From Altererythrobacter sp. (GTDB lineage Bacteria; Pseudomonadota; Alphaproteobacteria; Sphingomonadales; Sphingomonadaceae), in NCBI GenBank assembly GCA_024636575.1, contig JAGXGU010000074.1:1-16084 (forward strand): a stretch of 16,084 nt of DNA, in the 5' to 3' direction. The position numbers and the translations under genes are program-made. Within the stretch, counting starts at the first letter, position 1; every line of letters starts with the position of its first letter. This document shows, one piece after another, positions 7,407 through 13,855 of this stretch. The notes beneath the pieces were generated by a model, which saw only the letters and a list, made by a program, of their open reading frames with translations, was not told where the DNA came from and made no database searches.

Positions 7407-8978
7407 GTGAAGGATGACAGCGTCGACCTGATCTATCTCGACCCGCCGTTCAATTCGAACGCCAATTACAACATCCTGTTCAAATCGCCCGAGGGTCAGG
7501 GCAGCGACGCGCAGATCGAGGCGTTCGAGGATACCTGGCACTGGAACGACACTGCCGAGGAGGCCTTCGACGAGGTCATGCGCAGCGGCAACACGCAGGC
7601 ATTTGAATTGCTGCGCGCGATGCGCCAGTTCCTCGGCGATAACGACATGATGGCCTATCTGGCAATGATGGCGATCCGCCTGATCGAATTGCACCGCGTG
7701 CTGAAGCCCACGGGCAGCCTGTATCTGCACTGCGATCCGACCGCGAGCCATTATCTGAAGCTGCTGTTGGACGGGGTATTTGGCGCCAAAAACTATCGTA
7801 ATGAGATCACTTGGAAAAGAACCACCACTCACAGCGACAGCAGAACATGGAGTAAAGTCACTGACGCCATACTGTTTTACACCAAAGGGAAATCATTCAC
7901 GTGGAATGTGCCGCGTGAACCATTGAGCGACGAATATCGAAACGCGAAGTATCGACATGATGATGGAGATGGTCGGGGCCTTTACCGATTAGATAATATG
8001 ACTAGCCCCAATCCACGCCCTAACATGATGTATGAGTGGCAGGGGTTCCCCTTTCCGTCGATGGGTTGGCGATATAAGCCAGATACTATGCAAAAGCTGC
8101 ATGATGAGGGCAGGATTTGGTATCCCAAAACGTCAGGCGGCGACTTAAGGTTTGATCGACGGCCCCAGCTAAAGCGATATTTATCGGAATCCGACGGTGG
8201 CGTTATGGGGGCAGTTTGGTCGGATATCTCGCCGCTTAACTCCCAAGCCCAAGAACGCCTCGGCTACCCCACACAAAAACCGCTCGCCCTACTCGAACGC
8301 ATCATCGCCGCTTCCTCCAACGAGGGCGACGTGGTGCTCGACCCATTCTGCGGCTGCGGCACGGCGGTCCACGCCGCGCAGAGACTGGGGCGGCAGTGGA
8401 TCGGCATCGACGTAACCCATCTGGCGATCACCCTGATCGAAAAGCGGATGAAGGACGCCTTTCCGGGTATCGCCTTTGAGGTCGAGGGCCGCCCGCAAGA
8501 CTTGTCCTCCGCGCTCGATCTGGCGGAACGCGACAAATACCAGTTCCAGTGGTGGGCGGTCAGTCTGGTCGATGCGCTACCCTATGGCGGGAAGAAAAAG
8601 GGCGCGGACGGCGGGGTGGACGGGATCATCTATTTCAAGCCGGACGGGAAGAAGACCGAAAAGGCCATCGTCTCGGTGAAAGGTGGCAGGAATGTCTCCG
8701 TCACCATGATCCGCGATCTGCACAGCGCGATGGAGCGCGAAGGTGCGCCAATCGGCATTTTCATCACCGCCGCACTGCCAACCCGCCCGATGGAGGTGGA
8801 AGCCGCCGCCGTGGGCGTGATGGCCAGCGAAATGACCGGCCGCAAGCACCCGCGCCTGCAAATCCTAACCCTGGCCGAATTGTTTCAGGGCAAACGGCCC
8901 GATATTCCCTGGGTCGATGCCAGCGTCCTCAAATCCGCCAAGCGGGAAGACCAGACCAAGCAGGGCAAATTGCTCTAG
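7407..8978 (+). CDS. DNA methyltransferase (beta class) fused to an Mrr-like PD-(D/E)XK domain, probably 5'-truncated
   Basis: From the GTG at 7407 the product has 523 residues. Motif IV, LDPPFNS, lies at residues 11-17, and the SAM-binding motif I, LDPFCGCGT, at 311-319. This IV-before-I order defines beta-class N6-adenine or N4-cytosine methyltransferases. The region between (about 130-275) is the target-recognition part. After residue 375 comes QWWAVSLVDA, then GADGGVDGIIYF with D405 and IVSVKGG with K425, which look like the D...xVK core of an Mrr-type nuclease. One chain may thus modify and cut DNA, though catalysis by the second domain is an inference. The 5' end is probably damaged: the usual GDNLxVLREH segment lies upstream behind an in-frame TAA (7374-7376), and the GTG has no good ribosome site. 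The product may be shortened or lost. Bases 7801-8220 are about 49% GC, against about 61-67% on either side, suggesting an exchanged target-recognition region. No separate restriction gene adjoins it. Confidence 0.82.
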   Translation: MKDDSVDLIYLDPPFNSNANYNILFKSPEGQGSDAQIEAFEDTWHWNDTAEEAFDEVMRSGNTQAFELLRAMRQFLGDNDMMAYLAMMAIRLIELHRVLKPTGSLYLHCDPTASHYLKLLLDGVFGAKNYRNEITWKRTTTHSDSRTWSKVTDAILFYTKGKSFTWNVPREPLSDEYRNAKYRHDDGDGRGLYRLDNMTSPNPRPNMMYEWQGFPFPSMGWRYKPDTMQKLHDEGRIWYPKTSGGDLRFDRRPQLKRYLSESDGGVMGAVWSDISPLNSQAQERLGYPTQKPLALLERIIAASSNEGDVVLDPFCGCGTAVHAAQRLGRQWIGIDVTHLAITLIEKRMKDAFPGIAFEVEGRPQDLSSALDLAERDKYQFQWWAVSLVDALPYGGKKKGADGGVDGIIYFKPDGKKTEKAIVSVKGGRNVSVTMIRDLHSAMEREGAPIGIFITAALPTRPMEVEAAAVGVMASEMTGRKHPRLQILTLAELFQGKRPDIPWVDASVLKSAKREDQTKQGKLL

Positions 8979-9246
8979 CGCGAATTTTCCTACACCGCCC
9001 CAATCTGGCATGCCCGGCGCAATGGTTTGCCATGCCCGCCTTTTCCGTGTCACCGGCCCCTCGCGCAACAATCGCATAGGCGCGCGCAGGAACATTTTAT
9101 TTTTCTCCAAGGGACGATCTGTCACCTTTCGGTGGTTTTTTCTGCGAATTCAGTCAGTTATCCGGCGGACACGAAATGTTGGATGTGTCACTATTGTCAC
9201 CTTTGCTGTGGTATTACACTATGGCGGTTCATGGGGAGACAGTGTG
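8979..9246. other. Intergenic region between the methyltransferase and VOC genes
   Basis: No gene is visible in these 268 bases. A short stem (CACC, TTTC, GGTG at 9123-9134) followed by a run of T (9136-9141) could be a weak terminator. The ten-base stretch GTCACCTTTC at 9121-9130 recurs with one change at 9195-9204. TTGTCA (9194-9199) and CACTAT (9217-9222), 17 bases apart, are a possible weak promoter for the VOC gene, though placed very close to its ribosome site. Confidence 0.3.
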
Positions 9247-9648
9247 ATGGCGAAGGTTTCAGGGCCGAAAATAACCGGGCCAAAAATAACAGGACTTGGC
9301 GGGGTATTCTATGCCGTGTCCGATCCTGCGGCCACGCGGGCGTGGTACCGCGATGTGCTGGGGCTGGACGGGGAATACGGGCCGCAGATGCTGTGGGCGG
9401 AAGAAACGGGGGACCAGCCATATTCGCTGATCAGCCATTTTGCGGACGACAGCTATATCAAGCCGGGGCGCGGCGGGTTCATGATCAATCTGCGGGTGGA
9501 CGATCTGGACGGGTTCGTCGCCCTGTTGAAGGGCAAAGGGGTCGAAATTCTCGACAGCGCGGATGAAGGTTACGGCAAATTCGCCTGGCTGCTCGACCCG
9601 GACGGGATCAAGATCGAACTGTGGCAGCAATGCGCCCCGCCGGAATAA
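9247..9648 (+). CDS. VOC/glyoxalase-fold family protein
   Basis: The product has 133 residues from the ATG at 9247, which has a GGGGAG ribosome site eight bases upstream; the frame is open further upstream but overlaps the methyltransferase gene and has no coding character. The single VOC (vicinal oxygen chelate) domain shows GGVFYAVSDPAATRAWYRDVLGL near the N-terminus, a middle FMINLRVDDLDGFVALL, and the closing LLDPDGIKIELWQ, whose Glu is the usual metal ligand. Members include glyoxalase I, extradiol dioxygenases and bleomycin or fosfomycin resistance proteins. The substrate cannot be read from the sequence, and most proteins of this size are annotated only as VOC family. The N-terminus carries a 15-bp tandem duplication giving GPKIT twice. 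It stands alone, on the same strand as the extensin-family gene 68 bases downstream. Confidence 0.88.
   Translation: MAKVSGPKITGPKITGLGGVFYAVSDPAATRAWYRDVLGLDGEYGPQMLWAEETGDQPYSLISHFADDSYIKPGRGGFMINLRVDDLDGFVALLKGKGVEILDSADEGYGKFAWLLDPDGIKIELWQQCAPPE
9262..9291 (+). repeat. 15-bp tandem duplication inside the VOC gene
   Basis: Bases 9262-9276 and 9277-9291 are two adjacent 15-bp units differing at two positions. They encode GPKIT twice in frame, just before the first beta strand of the VOC domain, and so lengthen only the N-terminal tail. Confidence 0.75.
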
Positions 9649-9716
9649 CCAGCCCTGGCCTGCCGCCCCGCCGCCCCGCCGCTTCATTAGGGTTTGGTTC
9701 ATCTCGATTGGCGAAA

Positions 9717-10391
9717 ATGCGTGCGATGTGGCGGATGGCAGTCTCGATTGCCCTGGGGGCGGCGCTGGCGGGGTGCGGCAGCATGGTGCCGGGCGGGCGC
9801 GGGGATCAGGCGGTGCGCGGGCCGTCCAATTCCGCCGTGGCGGTCACGCCCGGCGCGGGGCGGTGCCTGGCCAGGCTGGGACAGGCAGGCACGCAGTTTA
9901 CCCCGGTGCCGGACCGCTATTACGGTGCGGGATGCTCCACACTCAACGCGGTCAATCTGGACGCGCTGCAGGGGGATGCCGCGCGTTTCAGCCTCGGCAA
10001 TATCGGGCCGGTTACCTGCCCCACGGCCGATCTGATGGCGGGGTGGGCACGGTTCGGGGTGGACCGGGCGGCGCGGCAGATATTGGGCAGCCCGCTGCAA
10101 CGGATCGAGACGATGGGCAGCTATTCCTGCCGCAATGTTTCCGGCAGCGCGCGCCGATCCGCCCATGCCTCGGCAGAGGCGATTGATGTGTCCGCCTTCA
10201 TCCTGGCCGATGGGCGGCGGATCAGCGTGGTGGATGATTGGGGCGGCGGGTCTGCGGCGGAACGCGAATTCCTGAAAGTGGTGCACGCCAGCGCCTGCAA
10301 ACGGTTCGGCACGGTGCTGGGGCCGGATTACAACGCCGCCCACCGCGATCATCTGCACGTGGAAAAGGGGGACGGGTCTTTCTGCCGATAA
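9717..10391 (+). CDS. Extensin-family lipoprotein (M15-like peptidase fold)
   Basis: From the ATG at 9717 the product has 224 residues. A short basic start and hydrophobic stretch lead to the lipobox LAGC with C20, so a lipoprotein anchored in a membrane facing the periplasm is likely. The rest matches the extensin-like C-terminal family (Pfam Extensin-like_C): CLARLGQAGTQF, paired cysteines, and two motifs that recall M15 D-Ala-D-Ala peptidases, SAHASAEAIDVSAF (His and Asp) and HRDHLHVE (HxH). These are the expected zinc ligands of an M15-type site, which would suggest peptidoglycan as a target, but activity is unproven for most members. Two later Met codons (9726, 9735) are alternative starts, and none has a strong ribosome site. 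It is convergent with the regulator gene downstream. Confidence 0.85.
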   Translation: MRAMWRMAVSIALGAALAGCGSMVPGGRGDQAVRGPSNSAVAVTPGAGRCLARLGQAGTQFTPVPDRYYGAGCSTLNAVNLDALQGDAARFSLGNIGPVTCPTADLMAGWARFGVDRAARQILGSPLQRIETMGSYSCRNVSGSARRSAHASAEAIDVSAFILADGRRISVVDDWGGGSAAEREFLKVVHASACKRFGTVLGPDYNAAHRDHLHVEKGDGSFCR

Positions 10392-10401
10392 TGCGGCCCG
10401 A

Positions 10402-10437
10402 TCAGGCGGGAGCGGTCAGGCGGGAGCGGTCAGGCCA
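10402..10437. repeat. 14-bp tandem repeat overlapping the regulator stop codon
   Basis: TCAGGCGGGAGCGG occurs at 10402-10415 and 10416-10429, and a partial third copy (TCAGGC) begins at 10430. Its first three bases are the TGA stop codon of the minus-strand regulator. The repeat fills nearly all of the gap between the two convergent genes. Confidence 0.8.
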
Positions 10438-11050
10438 CCTTACCTGCCCCCATACCGGATTCGAACCGCAGGCGAACAGCCTCCGCCGCGTGTTTCGCGC
10501 CCAGTTTCGCCATCATGTTGGCGCGGTGGATTTCGACGGTGCGGGGGCTGATGGCGAGCTGGCGGGCGATGTTCTTGTTGCTGCTGCCTTCGGCCAGCCA
10601 ATGCAGCACCTCGCGTTCGCGGGCGGACAGGCTGGCGATCCGGCCCCGCGCTTCGATCATGCGGCGGCGGGCATCGCCAAGATGGGTGATTTCGTCGGCA
10701 ATCTGCGCCAGCGAATGGGCGAACCGCCGGGCTTCGAACGGCAGGGGGAGGTAATCGAGCGCACCGGCCTTCATCGCGGCGACAATCTGCTGGGCGCTGG
10801 GATTCTCGCCGGTGGCGATCAGTGGCAGCCAATGGCCGTGATCCGCCAGCCGGTCGATCACCGCGGAAACACCGCCACGGGCCGGGTCATCGCGCACCAC
10901 CAGCACGCCGGTTTCAGGCAGGTGATCGGCCAGTTCATCCAGATCGGCATAAACCTCTGCATGATGGCCCAGCGCAAAGGCACCGCGGGCCAGTTCGGCC
11001 CTGATCCGGCTGGAAGGTTCGACGAAGCGGATGATAAGATGTTGTTCCAT
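10430..11050 (-). CDS. FixJ/LuxR-type response regulator with a degenerate receiver
   Basis: The product has 206 residues from the ATG at 11050. Residues 1-120 have the length and pattern of a receiver domain and 140-195 form a LuxR-type helix-turn-helix (LSAREREVLHWLAEG, then NKNIARQLAISPRTVEIHRANMMAKL), the FixJ/NarL arrangement. The receiver departs from the norm: the acidic pair is reduced to one Glu (VEPSS, E11) and the conserved Lys before Pro is Leu (LPLPF, L103). An Asp (D54 or D55, VVRDD) and the Thr (T80) remain. Phosphorylation by a kinase may therefore not be its switch; no kinase gene adjoins it. An ATG at 11158 would add 36 residues across a DNA hairpin and does not fit the domain, so the shorter start is chosen. 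Neither start has a clear ribosome site. The gene lies 173 bases after the Anbu gene on the same strand, so it could be read through from that cassette. Confidence 0.85.
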   Translation of the reverse strand: MEQHLIIRFVEPSSRIRAELARGAFALGHHAEVYADLDELADHLPETGVLVVRDDPARGGVSAVIDRLADHGHWLPLIATGENPSAQQIVAAMKAGALDYLPLPFEARRFAHSLAQIADEITHLGDARRRMIEARGRIASLSAREREVLHWLAEGSSNKNIARQLAISPRTVEIHRANMMAKLGAKHAAEAVRLRFESGMGAGKVA

Positions 11051-11103
11051 AGCCGAAATTGTGTCGCGGCTGCCTCGACACTGCACGTCGGAATGGGACC
11101 AAA

Positions 11104-11130
11104 GCGGATGGTTAGGGCCAAACCATCCGC
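11104..11130. promoter_or_regulatory. 10-bp perfect inverted repeat upstream of the regulator gene
   Basis: GCGGATGGTT (11104-11113) and AACCATCCGC (11121-11130) are exact reverse complements with a seven-base spacer, 54 bases before the regulator start. It could be an operator for this or another helix-turn-helix regulator, or the terminator of the Anbu cassette; on the minus strand only TTT follows the stem, which is weak for a terminator. A second symmetric site, the palindrome TGCCTAGGCA at 11197-11206, lies just after the Anbu stop codon. Confidence 0.5.
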
Positions 11131-11223
11131 CCGTTGCGGGGGAGGTGATTAACTCCATTTCGGATCGGTTATAAGCAGAATCCCTATTAGCGATAATGCC
11201 TAGGCACTCTTGGCTATGTAATT

Positions 11224-11967
11224 CTACTTATTGGATAAACTGTAATCCGGCAGCGAGTGGAATGCGGATTTCAGCGCATCGCCCCAACTGGAAGAAATCG
11301 CCTGAAAATATGGATCGTCATGCGCTATGCGCCGTTCGTGCGACGGTTCGAACTGATCACGCTCGATCACCATCAGATCCAGCGGCAAACCAACCGAGAG
11401 ATTGGCCTTCAAAGTGGAATCGAAGGATACCATCAGCAGCTTGACCGCTTCTTCGAAACTCATCGACCGGTCATACCCGCGCAGGATGATCGGGCGGCCA
11501 TATTTCGTCTCCCCAATCTGGAAAAACGGCGTGTCATGGCTGGCTTCGATGAAATTGCCTTCGGGATAGACCATGAACAGGCGCGGTTCCATGCCGGCAA
11601 TCTGGCCCGCCACGATGATCGAGGCGGTGAATTTGCCCTTGCCGGTCATGCCATTGGCCGCCTGACGTTCGCTGATCGTGTCACGCACCAGCGCACCGAT
11701 TTCGGTTGCCACCTGAAACATGGTGGACGATTCCATGAGGGAATTCGTGCGGTCATCCGGCGCCTTGGCCCGTTCTTCCAGCTTGCTGACAACAGCCTGT
11801 GTGGTGGCCAGATTGCCCGCCGTCATGACGGTGATGATCCGCTCGCCCGGGATATGCCAGTGGAACATCTTGCGGAACACGGAGATGTTATCGACCCCCG
11901 AATTGGTCCTGGTATCGCTCATCATCACGATGCCTTTATCGACCAACATTCCCACACAATACGTCAT
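11224..11967 (-). CDS. Anbu, proteasome-type (HslV-like) peptidase
   Basis: The product has 247 residues from the ATG at 11967. Removing Met exposes Thr1 (TYCVGMLVDKG), the Ntn-hydrolase nucleophile; Asp17 (MSDTRTN) and Lys32 (VFRKM) fall where the catalytic Asp and Lys are expected. The N-terminus and the stretches SDTRTNSGVDNIS and KYGRPIILRGYD mark the Anbu family (COG3484, 'ancestral beta subunit'), a bacterial relative of HslV and the 20S beta subunit. An AAGGGAC ribosome site lies seven bases upstream. An in-frame ATG at 12042 would bury Thr1 and overlap the transglutaminase gene's end region, so it is rejected. The gene is last in a cassette with transglutaminase, alpha-E and ATP-grasp genes. 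A 94-base gap before it holds a possible weak promoter (TTGGGC at 12042-12037, TCGAAT at 12019-12014, 17-base spacing). Natural substrates are unknown. Confidence 0.95.
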   Translation of the reverse strand: MTYCVGMLVDKGIVMMSDTRTNSGVDNISVFRKMFHWHIPGERIITVMTAGNLATTQAVVSKLEERAKAPDDRTNSLMESSTMFQVATEIGALVRDTISERQAANGMTGKGKFTASIIVAGQIAGMEPRLFMVYPEGNFIEASHDTPFFQIGETKYGRPIILRGYDRSMSFEEAVKLLMVSFDSTLKANLSVGLPLDLMVIERDQFEPSHERRIAHDDPYFQAISSSWGDALKSAFHSLPDYSLSNK

Positions 11968-12061
11968 GCATTTGTCCCTTTGCGGATAGGCCTGGTGCCC
12001 CGCCCGATCCATTATTCGAAATTGTCCCGAGCGTTCGCCCAAGCAGAATCAGCGCTGGATA

Positions 12062-12877
12062 TTACTGCTGCACCTGCTGTTGTTCCACCGCAACTTCCAC
12101 ATGGAGCGCCTGCGATGCACTGCCAAAGCTGATGCCGGTGATCGGCGCCGCATCGCGGTAATCTCGGCCTGTCGCCACCCGCACATAGCGCGGATCGGGG
12201 CTGATGCCGTTGGATACATCGAACCCGACCCAGCCAAGCCCGTCCACATGGGCTTCTGCCCAGGCGTGGGTAGCCTCCTGATCGATCCGGTCGTCCATCA
12301 TCAGATAGCCGCTGACATATCGGGCGGGAATGTCCATCGCCCGCGCTGCACCGATAAAGATATGGGCGTGATCCTGGCACACCCCGCCGCCGCGCACCCA
12401 GGCTTCTTCTGCCGAAGTATTTACATCTGTCTGGCCAAGTCTGTATTCGACATTCTCCAGAATTCGCGCCGAAAGTGCGTGGAGAAATGCCAATTTGTCA
12501 TCGGACTTGTCCGACATGCTGCGCAGCATCTGGTTAAGCTGCGCGCCCGGTTTGGTCAGGCTGGTCTGGCTTAGGAAAGACCACAGCGGCAGGTGGCCCG
12601 AATGCTGGCCGATCATGCCGGAATTATCCTCTGTATCGACCAGCCCGTTGCACCGGACAAGCACCTGGGTCGCACCCGGTTCGATAGACACCAGGGTTAC
12701 ATGGTTGAAATGCTGGTCATCATATTCAAGCTCGCGCCTTGCGTGTTCATATTCCATTTCCCACGCCAGGATTTTCTGGCCCTGGGTTGCCTTGGGCGTC
12801 AGACGCAGGCGCTGCAGCGCATGCACCACCGGTTCGGTGAATTGGTATCGCGTGGTATGGCGGATGGATAGGCGCAT
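12062..12877 (-). CDS. Transglutaminase-like cysteine protease of the Anbu/ATP-grasp cassette
   Basis: The product has 271 residues. An N-terminal beta-rich domain (starting MRLSIRHTTRYQFTEPV, then LRLTPKATQGQ) precedes a transglutaminase-like core with the full triad: Cys167 in GGGVCQDHAH, His204 in ATHAWAEAHV, and Asp220 in WVGFDVSNG. This is the COG1305 type that accompanies alpha-E and circularly permuted ATP-grasp genes. Such enzymes usually act as peptidases rather than cross-linkers, and here the natural idea is processing of a peptide-like product made by the ATP-grasp partner (inference). There is no signal peptide, so it should be cytoplasmic. Its ATG follows the alpha-E stop codon by two bases, so the two are almost certainly translated from one message. 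The C-terminus ends in a Gln/Val-rich tail of uncertain meaning. Confidence 0.94.
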   Translation of the reverse strand: MRLSIRHTTRYQFTEPVVHALQRLRLTPKATQGQKILAWEMEYEHARRELEYDDQHFNHVTLVSIEPGATQVLVRCNGLVDTEDNSGMIGQHSGHLPLWSFLSQTSLTKPGAQLNQMLRSMSDKSDDKLAFLHALSARILENVEYRLGQTDVNTSAEEAWVRGGGVCQDHAHIFIGAARAMDIPARYVSGYLMMDDRIDQEATHAWAEAHVDGLGWVGFDVSNGISPDPRYVRVATGRDYRDAAPITGISFGSASQALHVEVAVEQQQVQQ

Positions 12878-12879
12878 GG

Positions 12880-13824
12880 TCAGGCGGTAAACCGATAATC
12901 TTCGGCGATTGCAGCTGCAATCGCGGCGTTGCTGTTCATGAATTCGATCAGGAACCTGTGCAGCCCCATTTCGAAAACGGCGTCCACATTCATGTCGGCG
13001 ATCCTGGTGTCAGCCTCTCGCATCAGGATGTTCGATTGCGCTTCGATCCCGTGGATCTTGGCCAGCGCCCGCAAATTTTCACGCACTGCCGCATGGCAGA
13101 AAGCCAGGCTGCGCGGGAACCGGGTGTCGAGCAGCAGGAATTCCACGATCCCGCGTGCATCAATCTGTCCGGCATTGAGGAAACGGTAGCCGCGGTCACC
13201 CGAAACAGACCGCAACACCGTGTCCCATTGGCCGGTGTCGTGGGTCGATCCGACATAGGAAAAGGATGGTAGCAGCAGGTAATATTTGATGTCCAGAATA
13301 CGCGCCGTGCTTTCGCCGCGTTCAAGGAATGTACCGGCGCGGGCAAAGTGATAGCCTTCGCTGCGCAGCATCGAACCCGCCATTGCCCCGTGAACCAACG
13401 TACCCCCGCGGCGAACGGCAGCCACGACCTGTCCGACCGTCGCCTGGGTTACCGGACGGGCAAGCATCTCCTTGATCTGCATCCAGCTTTCATTGATCGC
13501 TTCCCACAATTCACTGCTGATTGCGTTGCGTGACAGGCGCGCATTGGTGCGCACGGAATCCATCATCCTCATGACGCTGGCCTGGTTTTCCTTGTCCCGC
13601 AGCACGAAATTCCAGGCCTGGCTGCCGGTGTAATTATCGAATTTCTTTTCATAAGCGGTTTTCTGGCCCGCGGTCTGAATCACCGATCGCCATTCTTCTT
13701 TGGAACTGGCCAGATCACGGGTCAGCGCCATGCGCAGCCCTGCATCCAGCAAGCGCGCCGTGTTCTCCGCCCGCTCAAGATAGCGGAACATCCAGAACAA
13801 TCCGTTCGCCGTCCGGCCTAGCAT
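12880..13824 (-). CDS. Alpha-E domain protein (DUF403)
   Basis: The product has 314 residues and begins MLGRTANGLFWMFRYLERAE, the signature start of the alpha-E family, with NTARLLDAGL next. It is predicted to be all-helical along its length, with a conserved SFSYVGSTHDTGQWDTVL-like stretch in the middle and a closing block containing PRSLAFCHAAVRENLRAL. The biochemical role is not established; the domain occurs almost only beside, or fused to, circularly permuted ATP-grasp and transglutaminase proteins, so it is taken as a helper or scaffold of that pathway (known context, not proven function). The ATG at 13824 follows the ATP-grasp stop codon by 31 bases and the stop nearly abuts the transglutaminase gene, so it sits inside an operon. 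Confidence 0.94.
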   Translation of the reverse strand: MLGRTANGLFWMFRYLERAENTARLLDAGLRMALTRDLASSKEEWRSVIQTAGQKTAYEKKFDNYTGSQAWNFVLRDKENQASVMRMMDSVRTNARLSRNAISSELWEAINESWMQIKEMLARPVTQATVGQVVAAVRRGGTLVHGAMAGSMLRSEGYHFARAGTFLERGESTARILDIKYYLLLPSFSYVGSTHDTGQWDTVLRSVSGDRGYRFLNAGQIDARGIVEFLLLDTRFPRSLAFCHAAVRENLRALAKIHGIEAQSNILMREADTRIADMNVDAVFEMGLHRFLIEFMNSNAAIAAAIAEDYRFTA

Positions 13825-13855
13825 GGGCTGGCCCCCGAAGATGCGCGGTCGGCCA

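Noticed and set aside
8917..9246. A 110-residue N-terminal extension of the VOC protein
   Set aside because: It overlaps the end of the methyltransferase gene and has no family similarity, whereas the ATG at 9247 has a good ribosome site and starts just before the VOC domain.
11051..11158. A longer start for the FixJ-type regulator at ATG 11158
   Set aside because: The added 36 residues cross the 10-bp inverted repeat, have no domain match and lack a ribosome site; the receiver fold begins right after the ATG at 11050.
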